Shown one piece after another: positions 1 to 9,349 of a stretch of 64,000 nucleotides of DNA. Below the pieces are notes generated by a model. It did not search any database, was not told where the DNA came from, and saw nothing but the letters and a program-made list of their open reading frames with translations. How positions within the stretch are numbered: the stretch's first letter is position 1; every line of letters begins with the position of its first letter. The stretch is from Sipunculus nudus (Eukaryota > Annelida > Sipuncula > Golfingiida > Sipunculidae): NCBI GenBank assembly GCA_026874595.1, contig CM049314.1, forward strand, positions 79,469,300-79,533,299, given 5' to 3'. Both the position numbers and the translations under genes were made by a program.

Positions 1-461
1 ATCCTTTTGCATATTTTACCTCAATTTTTCTACAGTTTTGCACCATATTCGACAGAAAAAGATTCCCGGGAAGTAGAATAACACATTATTTCTTAAGAAA
101 ATGTATGCAAAAAGGATTTATCAAGACACAGTTCCTTTGCTTAAAGTCTGCCTACGCTTTGCTTATGCTTTGCTTACGATGAAAACACCAAACAATTTAA
201 GCATTTTTCTATAAATATATACGAATATAACCCATAGGGACACAGACTGCTTCCATGGCTATATAATTGCACCTGTCAGTGAAGGTGAGTCTAAAATTTA
301 AGGGTAAAATCGTTTAAGCAAAATCAGAAATAGAAAATTCCGATACTTTATAAAAGTAACGTTGTGGATTTTAGTGACCCTTTTGCATATTTTACCTCAA
401 TTTTTCTACAGTTTTGCACCATGTTCGACAGAAATAGATACCCGGGAAGAAGAGTAATTCA

Positions 462-479
462 TTATTTCTTAAGAAATAA
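462..479. repeat. Longest dyad 2, 18-bp perfect palindrome in B
   Basis: ttatttcttaagaaataa reads the same on both strands. It is the longest perfect palindrome I noticed. Later B copies (37445, 50923, 61781) carry taaggaataa and have lost the perfect symmetry, so this copy either preserves the ancestral form or gained it by chance. Confidence 0.85.
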
Positions 480-725
480 GTTGCAAAAAGGATTTATGAA
501 GACACAGTTCCTTTGCTTACAGTTTGCTTATTCTTTGCTTACGATGAAAACACCACACAATTTAAGCATTTTCCCACAAATACACACAAATATGACCCAT
601 AGGGCACAGACTGTTTACCTGGCTAAAAAATTTCCTGTTAGTGATCAGGAATCTAAATATTAAGGGCAAAATTGTTCAATCAAAACCACAATTATAAAAA
701 TCCGCTACTTTCTTAAAATGACATT

Positions 726-1099
726 ATGGATTCTTTTATCCTTTTGCATATTTTACCTCAATTTTTCTACAGTTTTGCAGCGTTTTCGACAGAAATAGAT
801 TCCCGGGAAGTAGAATAATACATTATTTCTTCAGAAAATAGTTGCAAAAAGGATAGTTCAAGATACAGTTCCTTTGCTTACAGTTTGCTTATTCTTTGCT
901 TATGCTTTGCTTACGATGAAAACACCACACAATTTAAGCATTTTTCTACAAATACACAAAAATATGAACCATAGGGACACAGACTGGTTACCTGACTACA
1001 AAATAGTTCCCGTTAGTGATCAGGAATCAAAATATTAAGGGCAAAATTGTTCAATCAAATTCAGAAATAGAAAATTCTGAAACGATTTAGAGTGACATT
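726..1099 (+). repeat. Unique G/D hybrid monomer
   Basis: The left start is G (atggattcttttatcc). By the dyad region it is D (gcagcgttttcgac, gatagttcaagatac, ctgactac), so the switch lies within the shared segment gcatattttacctcaatttt. It is the only copy in the window. It ends in acgatttagagtgac, with one base unlike other D ends (acgttttagag). Confidence 0.85.
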
Positions 1100-1174
1100 G
1101 TGGATTTTTGTGAACCTTTAGCATATTTTACCTCAATTTTTCTACAGTTTTGCAGCGTTTTCGACAGAAATAGA

Positions 1175-1184
1175 TTCCCGGGAA
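1175..1184. repeat. Dyad 1, ttcccgggaa (representative)
   Basis: A perfect 10-bp palindrome centred on a SmaI-type site, shown here in the E monomer at 1100. It is kept in A, C, D, E and H, reduced to cccggg in B, and absent from F, G and I. It is the only GC-rich spot in the monomer. Confidence 0.85.
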
Positions 1185-1851
1185 GTAGAATAATACATTA
1201 TTTCTTCAGAAAATAGATGCAAAAAGGATTTATCAAGACACAGTTCTTTTCCTTACAGTTTGCTTATTCTTTGCTTATGCTTTGCTTACGATGAAAACAC
1301 CACACAATTTAAGCATTTTTCCACAAATACACACAAATATGACCCGTAGGGACACAGACTGTTTACCTGTCTACAAAAAAGTTCCTGTAAGTGATGAGGA
1401 ATCTAAATATTATGGGTAAAATTGTTCAGTCAAAACCACAATTATAAAAATCCGCTACTTTCATAATGCGAAATTATGGATTTTTTTAATCCTTTTGCAT
1501 ATTTTACCTCAATTTTTCTACAGTTTTGCACCATATTCGACAGAAAAAGATTCCCGGGAAGTAGAATAACACATTATTTCTTAAGAAGATGTATGCAAAA
1601 AGGATTTATCAAGACACAGTTCCTTTGCTTAAAGTCTGCCTACGCTTTGCTTATGCTTTGCTTACGATGAAAACACCACACAATTTAAGCATTTTTCTAT
1701 AAATATATACGAATATGACCCATAGGGACACAGACTGCTTCTCTGGCTATATAATTGCACGTGTCAGTGAAGGTGAATGTAAAATTTAAAGGTTAAATCG
1801 TTTAAGCAAAATCAGAATTAGAAAATTCGGATACTTTATAAAAGTAACGTT

Positions 1852-2227
1852 GTGGATTTTTGTGACCCTTTTGAATATTTTACCTCGTTTTTTCTACAGT
1901 TTTGCACCATATTCGACAGAAAAGGATTCCCGGGAAGTAGAATAACACATTATTTCTTTAGAAAATAGATGTAAAAAGAATTTATCAAGACACAGTTCCT
2001 TTGCCTACAGTTTGCTTATTCTTTGCTTATGCTTTGCTTACGATGAAAACACCACACAATTTAAGCATTTTTCCACAAATACACACAAATATGACCCATA
2101 GGGGCACAGACTGTTTACCTGGCAACAAAATGGTTACTGTTTGTGATCAGGAATCTAAATATTAAGGGTAAAATTGTTCAATCAAAACCACAATTATAAA
2201 AATCCGCTACTTTCGTAAAATGACATT
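1852..2227 (+). repeat. C/F hybrid monomer
   Basis: It begins as C (cagaaaaggattcccggg, aacacattatttct), changes to F at ttagaaaatagatg and keeps an F right half (ggcaacaaaatgg), so it leads into G. Other copies: 9726 (leading into I/D), 32950, 46428, 57286. The first two share gtaaaaagaatttatc; the last three have gtaaaaaggatttatc. That gives two lineages of the same hybrid design. Confidence 0.85.
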
Positions 2228-2602
2228 ATGGATTCTTTTATCCTTTTGCATATTTTACCTCAATTTTTCAACAGTTTTGCACCATATTCGACAGAAATAG
2301 ATTCTCTGAATGTCGAATAATACATTATTTCTTTAGAAAATAGATGTAAAAAGGATTTATCAAGACACAGTTCCTTTGCTTACAGTTTGCTTACGCTTTG
2401 CTTATGCTTTGCTTACGGTGAAAACACCTCAAAACTGACGCATTTTTCTATAAATATATACAAATATGACCCATAGGGACACAGACTGGTTCCATGGCTA
2501 TATAATTGCACCTGTCAGTGAAGGTGAATCTAAAAATTAAGGGTAAAATCGTTTAAGCAAAATTTGAAATAGAAAATTCCGATACTTTATAAAAGTAACG
2601 TT

Positions 2603-2965
2603 GTGGATTTTAGTGACCCTTTTGCATATTTTACCTCAATTTTTCTACAGTTTTGCACCATATTAGACAGAAATAGATTCCCGGGAAGTAGAATAATACA
2701 TTATTTCTTCAAGAAATAGTTGCAAAAAGGATTAATTAAGACACAGCTCATTTGCTTACAGTTTGCTTATGCTTTGCTTACGATGAAAACACCACACAAT
2801 TTAAGCATTTTTCCACAAATACACACAAATATGACCCATAGGGCACAGACTGTTTACCTGGCTAAAAATAGTTCCTGTTAGTGATCAGAAATCTAAATAT
2901 TAAGGGCAAAATTGTTCAATCAAAACCACAATTATAAAAATCCGCTACTTTCTTAAAGTCACATC
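2603..2965 (+). repeat. Short H2 monomer (363 bp)
   Basis: The left half is H (attagacag, aattaagacacagctc). The right half carries cccatagggcacag, ggctaaaaatagttcc and cagaaatctaaat and ends ttaaagtcac, the end that always introduces type I. It has three minisatellite units (2751, 2762, 2773). This right half is also found joined to an E left half at 17217 and, in similar form, in type B, showing that right halves move between left halves. Confidence 0.85.
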
Positions 2966-3351
2966 ATGAATTTTTGTGATCCTTTTGCATATTTCATCTC
3001 AATTTTCTACAGTTTTGCACCATATTCGACAGAAATAGATTACCTGAATGTCAAATAATACATTATTTCTTGAGAAAATAGTTGCAAAAACAATTTATCA
3101 AGACACAGTTCCTTTGCTTACAGTTTGCTTACGCTTTGCTTATGCTTTGCTTATGCTTTGCTTACGATTAAAACACCACACAGTTTAAGCATTTTTCAAT
3201 AAATATATACGAATATAACCCATAGGGACACAGACTGCTTCCATGGCTATATAATTGCACCTGTCAGTGAAGGTGAATGTAAAATTTAAAGGTTAAATCG
3301 TTTAAGCAAAATCAGAAAGAGAAAATTCGGATACTTTATAAAAGTAACGTT
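2966..3351 (+). repeat. Type I monomer (reference, 386 bp)
   Basis: The start is altered to atgaatttttgtgatcc. Markers: catctcaattttctacag, gattacctgaatgtcaaat (dyad lost), cttgagaaaatagttgc, aaaacaatttatc. It has five minisatellite units, which accounts for the extra 11 bp. The right half has cacacagtttaagc and ttcaataaatatatac. Copies: 2966, 17591, 34064, 47542, 58400, 62155, and the I/D hybrid at 10102. Every complete I is followed by an F-type left half. Confidence 0.88.
3113..3167 (+). repeat. Internal 11-bp minisatellite, five units (type I form)
   Basis: The motif tttgctta recurs exactly every 11 bp, at 3113, 3124, 3135, 3146 and 3157. The units end in cag, cgc, tgc, tgc and cga. The same element is in every monomer: four units in D (for example 3876, 3887, 3898, 3909), three in H (2751, 2762, 2773) and in the B at 364, and a degenerate second unit (tctgcctacgc) in A and C. 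Unit number matches monomer length class one to one. Confidence 0.92.
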
Positions 3352-5605
3352 GTGGATTTTTGTGACCCTTTTGAATATTTTACCTCGTTTTTTCTACAGT
3401 TTTACACCATATTCGACAGAACTATATTACAGGAAAGTAGAATAATACATTATTTCTTTAGAAAATAGATGTAAAAAGAATTTATCAAGACACAGTTCCT
3501 TTGCCTACAGTTTGCTTATTCTTTGCTTATGCTTTGCTTACGATAAAAACACCCCACAATTTAAGCATTTTTCCACAAATACACACAAATATAACCCATG
3601 GGGACACAGACTGTTTACCTGGCTACAAAATAGTTCATGTTAGTGATCAGGAATCTAAATATTAAGGGTAAAATTGTTCAATCAAATTCAGAAATAGAAA
3701 ATTCTGAAACGTTATAAGAGTGACATTGTGGATTTTTGTGAACCTTTTGCATATTTTACCTCAATTTTTCTACAGTTTTGCAGCGTTTTCGACAGAAATA
3801 GATTCCCGGGAAGTAGAATAATACATTATTTCTTCAGAAAATAGTTGCAAAAAGGATAGTTCAAGATACAGTTCCTTTGCTTACAGTTTGCTTATTCTTT
3901 GCTTATGCTTTGCTTACGATGAAAACACCACACAATTAAAGCATTTTTCTACAAATACACAAAAATATGAACCATAGGGACACAGACTGGTTACCTGACT
4001 ACAAAATACTTCCCGTTAGTGATCAGGAATCAAAATATTAAGGGCAAAATTGTTCAATCAAATTCAGAAATAGAAAATTCTGAAACGTTTTAGAGTGACA
4101 TTGTGGATTTTTGTGAACCTTTAGCATATTTTACCTCAATTTTTCTACAGTTTTGCAGCGTTTTCGACAGAAATAGATTCCCGGGAAGTAGAATAATACA
4201 TTATTTCTTCAGAAAATAGATGCAAAAAGGATTTATCAAGACAAAGTTCTTTTGCTTACAGTTTGCTTATTCTTTGCTTATGCTTTGCTTACGATGAAAA
4301 CACCACACAATTTAAGCATTTTTCTATAAATATATACGAATATGACCCATAGGGACACAGACTGCTTCTCTGGCTATATAATTGCACGTGTCAGTGAAGG
4401 TGAATGTAAAATTTAAAGGTTAAATCGTTTAAGCAAAATCAGAAATAGAAAATTCGGATACTTTATAAAAGTAACGTTGTGGATTTTTGTGACCCTTTTG
4501 AATATTTTACCTCGTTTTTTCTACAGTTTTACACCATATTCGACAGAACTATATTACAGGAAAGTAGAATAATACATTATTTCTTTAGAAAATAGATGTA
4601 AAAAGAATTTATCAAGACACAGTTCCTTTGCCTACAGTTTGCTTATTCTTTGCTTATGCTTTGCTTACGATAAAAACACCACACAATTTAAGCATTTTTC
4701 CACAAATACACACAAATATAACCCATGGGGACACAGACTGTTTACCTGGCTACAAAATAGTTCATGTTAGTGATCAGGAATCTAAATATTAAGGGTAAAA
4801 TTGTTCAATCAAATTCAGAAATAGAAAATTCTGAAACGTTATAAGAGTGACATTGTGGATTTTTGTGAACCTTTTGCATATTTTACCTCAATTTTTCTAC
4901 AGTTTTGCAGCGTTTTCGACAGAAATAGATTCCCGGGAAGTAGAATAATACATTATTTCTTCAGAAAATAGTTGCAAAAAGGATAGTTCAAGATACAGTT
5001 CCTTTGCTTACAGTTTGCTTATTCTTTGCTTATGCTTTGCTTACGATGAAAACACCACACAATTAAAGCATTTTTCTACAAATACACAAAAATATGAACC
5101 ATAGGGACACAGACTGGTTACCTGACTACAAAATAGTTCCCGTTAGTGATCAGGAATCAAAATATTAAGGGCAAAATTGTTCAATCAAATTCAGAAATAG
5201 AAAATTCTGAAACGTTTTAGAGTGACATTGTGGATTTTTGTGAACCTTTAGCATATTTTACCTCAATTTTTCTACAGTTTTGCAGCGTTTTCGACAGAAA
5301 TAGATTCCCGGGAAGTAGAATAATACATTATTTCTTCAGAAAATAGATGCAAAAAGGATTTATCAAGACAAAGTTATTTTGCTTACAGTTTGCTTATTCT
5401 TTGCTTATGCTTTGCTTACGATGAAAACACCACACAATTTAAGCATTTTTCCACAAATACACACAAATATGACCCATAGGGACACAGACTGTTTACCTGT
5501 CTACAAAAAAGTTCCTGTAAGTGATGAGGAATCTAAATATTATGGGTAAAATTGTTCAGTCAAAACCACAATTATAAAAATCCGCTACTTTCATAATGCG
5601 AAATT
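3352..5605 (+). repeat. Duplicated 3-mer F-D-E, lag 1,127 bp
   Basis: Monomers 10-12 (3352, 3728, 4103) and 13-15 (4479, 4855, 5230) are two successive F-D-E trios exactly 1,127 bp apart at all three starts. Both F monomers share the rare gataaaaacacc, the atggggacacag segment and the tagttcatg variant. The trios differ at the end: the third monomer of copy one is an E/A hybrid leading into the next F, while copy two ends in a complete E leading into A. This is a local in-register unequal crossover product. Confidence 0.9.
4103..4478 (+). repeat. E/A hybrid monomer
   Basis: The left half is E (cctttagcat, gcagcg, gacaaagttcttttgc). The right half is A (ttctataaatatatacg, cttctctggctat, attcggatac). 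The switch falls in the segment shared by the two types after the minisatellite (gatgaaaacaccacacaatt). A second copy is at 10476. Both lead directly into F, bypassing A and C. Confidence 0.86.
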
Positions 5606-5981
5606 ATGGATTTTTTTAATCCTTTTGCATATTTTACCTCAATTTTTCTACAGTTTTGCACCATATTCGACAGAAAAAGATTCCCGGGAAGTAGAATAAC
5701 ACATTATTTCTTAAGAAAATGTATGCAAAAAGGATTTATCAAGACACAGTTCCTTTGCTTAAAGTCTGCCTACGCTTTACTTATGCTTTGCTTACGATGA
5801 AAACACCAAACAATTTAAGCATTTTTCTATAAATATATACGAATATAACCCATAGGGACACAGACTGCTTCCATGGCTATATAATTGCACCTGTCAGTGA
5901 AGGTGAGTCTAAAATTTAAGGGTAAAATCGTTTAAGCAAAATCAGAAATAGAAAATTCCGATACTTTATAAAAGTAACGTT
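5606..5981 (+). repeat. Type A2 monomer (reference, 376 bp)
   Basis: The left half is type A with aagaaaatgtatgc. The right half has accaaacaatttaag, gaatataaccc, cttccatgg and gaaggtgagtctaaaa, and ends in attccgatac. Further A2 copies: 1 (partial), 21347, 27712, 34826, 48304, 63668, plus the right half of the mosaic at 59162. A2 is followed by F, H or B but never by C, which is the usual follower of plain A. Confidence 0.87.
5707..5718. repeat. Dyad 2, tttcttaagaaa (representative, A2)
   Basis: A perfect 12-bp palindrome lying 21 bp after dyad 1 in type A2. Plain A has the 10-bp version ttcttaagaa (for example 1578-1587). H keeps an interrupted form (atttcttcaagaaat), while D, E, F and I have diverged from it. 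Confidence 0.82.
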
Positions 5982-6357
5982 GTGGATTTTTGTGACCCTT
6001 TTGAATATTTTACCTCGTTTTTTCTACAGTTTTACACCATATTCGACAGAACTATATTACAGGAAAGTAGAATAATACATTATTTCTTTAGAAAATAGAT
6101 GTAAAAAGGATTTATCAAGACACAGTTCCTTTGCCTACAGTTTGCTTATTCTTTGCTTATGCTTTGCTTACGATGAAAACACCACACAATTTAAGCATTT
6201 TTCCACAAATACACACAAATATGACCCATAGGGGCACAGACTGTTTACCTGGCAACAAAATGGTTACTGTTTGTGATCAGGAATCTAAATATTAAGGGTA
6301 AAATTGTTCAATCAAAACCACAATTATAAAAATCCGCTACTTTCTTAAAATGACATT
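5982..6357 (+). repeat. Type F monomer (reference, 376 bp)
   Basis: Markers: ttgaatattttacctcg, ctacagttttacaccat, cagaactatattacagg (no cccggg dyad), ttctttagaaaatagatg, cctttgcctacag. The common right half has cataggggcacag and ggcaacaaaatggttactg, and always leads into G. A second right half (atggggacacag, tagttcatg; copies at 3352, 4479, 58786, 62541) leads into D, or into a mosaic with a D-type left end at 59162. Left-half subtypes read tttttctacag or ttttttccacag. Confidence 0.88.
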
Positions 6358-6732
6358 ATGGATTCTTTTATCCTTTTGCATATTTTACCTCAATTTTTCA
6401 ACAGTTTTGCACCATATTCGACAGAAATAGATTCTCTGAATGTCGAATAATACATTATTTCTTTAGAAAATAGATGTAAAAAGGATTTATCAAGACACAG
6501 TTCCTTTGCTTACAGTTTGCTTACGCTTTGCTTATGCTTTGCTTACGGTGAAAACACCTCAAAACTGACGCATTTTTCTATAAATATATACAAATATGAC
6601 CCATAGGGACACAGACTGGTTCCATGGCTATATAATTGCACCTGTCAGTGAAGGTGAATCTAAAAATTAAGGGTAAAATCGTTTAAGCAAAATCAGAAAT
6701 AGAAAATTCCGATACTTTATAAAAGTAACGTT
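6358..6732 (+). repeat. Type G monomer (reference, 375 bp)
   Basis: Markers: atggattcttttatcc, tttttcaacag, gattctctgaatgtcg (dyad lost), and the most divergent right half in the array, gtgaaaacacctcaaaactg with gacgcattttt. Eighteen copies, all following an F-type right half. They are followed by H (or H2), except at 37070, 50548 and 61406, where B follows. Three copies (33326, 46804, 57662) share the private ttatatcc. Confidence 0.88.
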
Positions 6733-7097
6733 GTGGATTTTAGTGACCCTTTTGCATATTTTACCTCAATTTTTCTACAGTTTTGCACCATATTAGACAG
6801 AAATAGATTCCCGGGAAGTAGAATAATACATTATTTCTTCAAGAAATAGTTGCAAAAAGGATTAATTAAGACACAGCTCATTTGCTTACAGTTTGCTTAT
6901 GCTTTGCTTACGATGAAAACACCACACAATTTAAGCATTATTCTACAAATACACACAAATATAACCCATGGGGACACAGACTGTTTACCTGGCTACAAAA
7001 TAGTTCCTGTTAGTGATCAGGAATCTAAATATTAAGGGTAAAATTGTTCAATCAAATTCAGAAATAGAAAATTCTGAAACGTTATAAGAGTGACATT
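6733..7097 (+). repeat. Type H monomer (reference, 365 bp)
   Basis: Markers: ggattttagtgaccc, accatattagacag, ttcttcaagaaatag, gattaattaagacacagc. It has only three minisatellite units, so it is 11 bp short. The right half (gcattattctac, catggggacacag, gttcctgttagtg) leads into D. Subtype H2 (2603, 33701, 47179, 58037; 363 bp) instead has catagggcacag and cagaaatctaaat, ends in ttaaagtcac and always leads into I. Confidence 0.88.
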
Positions 7098-7472
7098 GTG
7101 GATTTTTGTGAACCTTTTGCATATTTTACCTCAATTTTTCTACAGTTTTGCAGCGTTTTCGACAGAAATAGATTCCCGGGAAGTAGAATAATACATTATT
7201 TCTTCAGAAAATAGTTGCAAAAAGGATAGTTCAAGATACAGTTCCTTTGCTTACAGTTTGCTTATTCTTTGCTTATGCTTTGCTTACGATGAAAACACCA
7301 CACAATTTAAGCATGTTTCTACAAATACACAAAAATATGAACCATAGGGACACAGACTGGTTACCTGACTACAAAATAGTTCCCGTTAGTGATCAGGAAT
7401 CAAAATATTAAGGGCAAAATTGTTCAATCAAATTCAGAAATAGAAAATTCTGAAACGTTTTAGAGTGACATT
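7098..7472 (+). repeat. Type D monomer (reference, 375 bp)
   Basis: Markers: gtgaaccttttgcat, ttttgcagcgttttcgac, cttcagaaaatagttgc, ggatagttcaagatac. The right half has ctacaaatacacaaaaatat, gaaccataggg, ctggttacctgactac and atcaaaatattaagggc, and ends in acgttttagagtgac. Three subtypes differ by the start of the right half: aattaaagc (3728, 4855, 62917 and all F/D hybrids), aatttaagcatgtttc (7098, 19093, 22839, 29204) and aatttaagcatttttc (25458 and all D monomers from 31823 to 59903). Confidence 0.88.
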
Positions 7473-7848
7473 GTGGATTTTTGTGAACCTTTAGCATATT
7501 TTACCTCAATTTTTCTACAGTTTTGCAGCGTTTTCGACAGAAATAGATTCCCGGGAAGTAGAATAATACATTATTTCTTCAGAAAATAGATGCAAAAAGG
7601 ATTTATCAAGACACAGTTCTTTTCCTTACAGTTTGCTTATTCTTTGCTTATGCTTTGCTTACGATGAAAACACCACACAATTTAAGCATTTTTCCACAAA
7701 TACACACAAATATGACCCATAGGGACACAGACTGTTTACCTGTCTACAAAAAAGTTCCTGTAAGTGATGAGGATTCTAAATATTATGGGTAAAATTGTTC
7801 AGTCAAAACCACAATTATAAAAATCCGCTACTTTCATAATGCGAAATT
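7473..7848 (+). repeat. Type E monomer (reference, 376 bp)
   Basis: Markers: gtgaacctttagcat, gcagcgttttcgac, cttcagaaaatagatgc. The right half has ttacctgtctacaaaaaag, cctgtaagtgatgagg and attatgggtaaaattg, and ends in ttcataatgcgaaatt. Subtypes differ in the minisatellite lead: cacagttcttttcctta, caaagttcttttgctta and cacatttcttttgctta. E or an E-type right half precedes every A monomer in the window. Confidence 0.88.
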
Positions 7849-8224
7849 ATGGATTTTTTTAATCCTTTTGCATATTTTACCTCAATTTTTCTACAGTTTT
7901 GCACCATATTCGACAGAAAAAGATTCCCGGGAAGTAGAATAACACATTATTTCTTAAGAAGATGTATGCAAAAAGGATTTATCAAGACACAGTTCCTTTG
8001 CTTAAAGTCTGCCTACGCTTTGCTTATGCTTTGCTTACGATGAAAACACCACACAATTTAAGCATTTTTCTATAAATATATACGAATATGACCCATAGGG
8101 ACACAGACTGCTTCCCTGGCTATATAATTGCACGTGTCAGTGAAGGTGAATGTAAAATTTAAAGGTTAAATCGTTTAAGCAAAATCAGAAATAGAAAATT
8201 CGGATACTTTATAAAAGTAACGTT
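7849..8224 (+). repeat. Type A monomer (reference, 376 bp)
   Basis: Starts atggatttttttaatcc, has cagaaaaagattcccggg, aataacacattatttc, ttaagaagatgtatgc and the degenerate minisatellite start aaagtctgcctacgc. The right half is the ctataaatatatacgaa form ending in attcggatac. By my count 29 A monomers occur and every one follows a monomer with an E-type right half. Base count here: 63 C, 59 G, 9 CpG. Subtype A2 differs in its right half (see 5606). Its open frame starts at a true ATG (64 codons) but shows no sign of being a gene. Confidence 0.9.
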
Positions 8225-8600
8225 GTGGATTTTTGTGACCCTTTTGAATATTTTACCTCGTTTTTTCTACAGTTTTGCACCATATTCGACAGAAAAGGAT
8301 TCCCGGGAAGTAGAATAACACATTATTTCTTAAGAAAATGTATGCAAAAAGGATTTATCAAGACACAGTTCCTTTGCTTAAAGTCTGCCTACGCTTTGCT
8401 TATGCTTTGCTTACGATGAAAACACCACACAATTTAAGCATTTTTCTATAAATATATACGAATATGACCCATAGGGACACAGACTGCTTCCCTGGCTATA
8501 TAATTGCACGTGTCAGTGAAGGTGAATGTAAAATTTAAAGGTTAAATCGTTTAAGCAAAATCAGAAATAGAAAATTCGGATACTTTATAAAAGTAACGTT
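8225..8600 (+). repeat. Type C monomer (reference, 376 bp)
   Basis: The left half starts gtggatttttgtgaccc, ttgaatattttacctcg and ttttgcaccatattcgac, then has cagaaaaggattcccggg. From aataacacattatttc onward it equals type A. It looks like an old F-left/A-right chimera that was then fixed. Fourteen copies by my count, of which two (41189, 54667) carry an internal F patch. Normally follows A and precedes F or F/D. Confidence 0.88.
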
Positions 8601-8974
8601 GTGGATTTTTGTGACCCTTTTGAATATTTTACCTCGTTTTTTCCACAGTTTTACACCATATTCGACAGAACTATATTACAGGAAAGTAGAATAATACATT
8701 ATTTCTTTAGAAAATAGATGTAAAAAGGATTTATCAAGACACAGTTCCTTTGCCTACAGTTTGCTTATTCTTTGCTTATGCTTTGCTTACGATGAAAACA
8801 CCACACAATTAAAGCATTTTTCTACAAATACACAAAAATATGAACCATGGGACACAGACTGGTTACCTGACTACAAAATACTTCCCGTTAGTGATCAGGA
8901 ATCAAAATATTAAGGGCAAAATTGTTCAATCAAATTCAGAAATAGAAAATTCTGAAACGTTTTAGAGTGACATT
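8601..8974 (+). repeat. F/D hybrid monomer (374 bp)
   Basis: The left half is F with ttttttccacag and actatattacagg. The right half is D (aattaaagc, ctacaaatacacaaaaatat, tacttcccg). It leads into E. Eight F/D copies exist: 8601, 10852, 12355, 13847, 15350, 16842, 20596 and 26961. They are the bridge that makes the 4-mer A-C-F/D-E. This copy has lost one base at gaaccatgggac. The copies at 10852 and 13847 are a second form (tttttctacag, gataaaaacacc), so two independent F/D lineages exist. Confidence 0.88.
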
Positions 8975-9349
8975 GTGGATTTTTGTGAACCTTTAGCATA
9001 TTTTACCTCAATTTTTCTACAGTTTTGCAGCGTTTTCGACAGAAATAGATTCCCGGGAAGTAGAATAATACATTATTTCTTCAGAAAATAGATGCAAAAA
9101 GGATTTATCAAGACAAAGTTCTTTTGCTTACAGTTTGCTTATTCTTTGCTTATGCTTTGCTTACGATGAAAACACCACACAATTTAAGCATTTTTCCACA
9201 AATACACACAAATATGACCCATAGGGCACAGACTGTTTACCTGTCTACAAAAAAGTTCCTGTAAGTGATGAGGAATCTAAATATTATGGGTAAAATTGTT
9301 CAGTCAAAACCACAATTATAAAAATCCGCTACTTTCATAATGCGAAATT

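Larger units (their letters stand above)
1..3351 (+). repeat. Irregular opening block, monomers 1-9
   Basis: Nine monomers in an order not repeated as a unit elsewhere: A2 (partial, from 1), B (364), a G/D hybrid (726), E (1100), A (1476), a C/F hybrid (1852), G (2228), short H2 (2603), I (2966). It holds the only 362-bp B monomer and the only G/D hybrid in the window. Sub-orders are shared with later blocks: C/F-G-H2-I also occurs from 32950, 46428 and 57286. It is more mixed than the 28-57 kb region, as expected of an older or less homogenised part of an array. Confidence 0.9.
5606..9349 (+). repeat. 10-mer HOR, copy 1 (A2-F-G-H-D-E-A-C-F/D-E)
   Basis: Monomers 16-25 start at 5606, 5982, 6358, 6733, 7098, 7473, 7849, 8225, 8601 and 8975. 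From 5982 onward the block matches 17977-21346 at a constant lag of 11,995 bp (11,996 after 8975). The extra base comes from a 1-bp deletion in monomer 24, which reads gaaccatgggac where relatives read gaaccatagggac. Eight of the nine types appear as clean contiguous examples here (B and I are absent), so this block serves as the reference for the type descriptions. Confidence 0.9.

Noticed and set aside
364-663. Longest open frame in the window, 99 codons, in the B monomer at 364
   Set aside because: It starts with GTG and is long only because this copy lost an 11-bp unit. The other B monomers stop after 64 codons in that frame.
3113-3167. tRNA-like or Pol III promoter elements near the tttgctta units
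   Set aside because: No cloverleaf and no B-box match was found; the ttcgac strings lack the rest of the box.
6850-7035. 61-codon open frame in H monomers
   Set aside because: It begins at TTG, spans the minisatellite and right half, and is broken in several H copies (for example 31458, 35202, 44936). It is a chance frame in repeat DNA.
7849-8043. Recurrent 64-codon open frame beginning MDFFNPFAYF (28 near-identical copies starting at A monomers, with relatives in B and C)
   Set aside because: It sits in a fixed place in the satellite monomer and overlaps the palindromes and the minisatellite. It is closed by stops in most other monomer types, and many relatives start with GTG. Its recurrence is explained by recent duplication, and there is no domain, gene context or codon signal.
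7849-8224. CENP-B box
   Set aside because: The half motifs ttcg and cggg are both present (attcgacag and tcccggg) but 15 bp apart; the box requires 7 bp between them. No match to the canonical spacing was found in the types examined.
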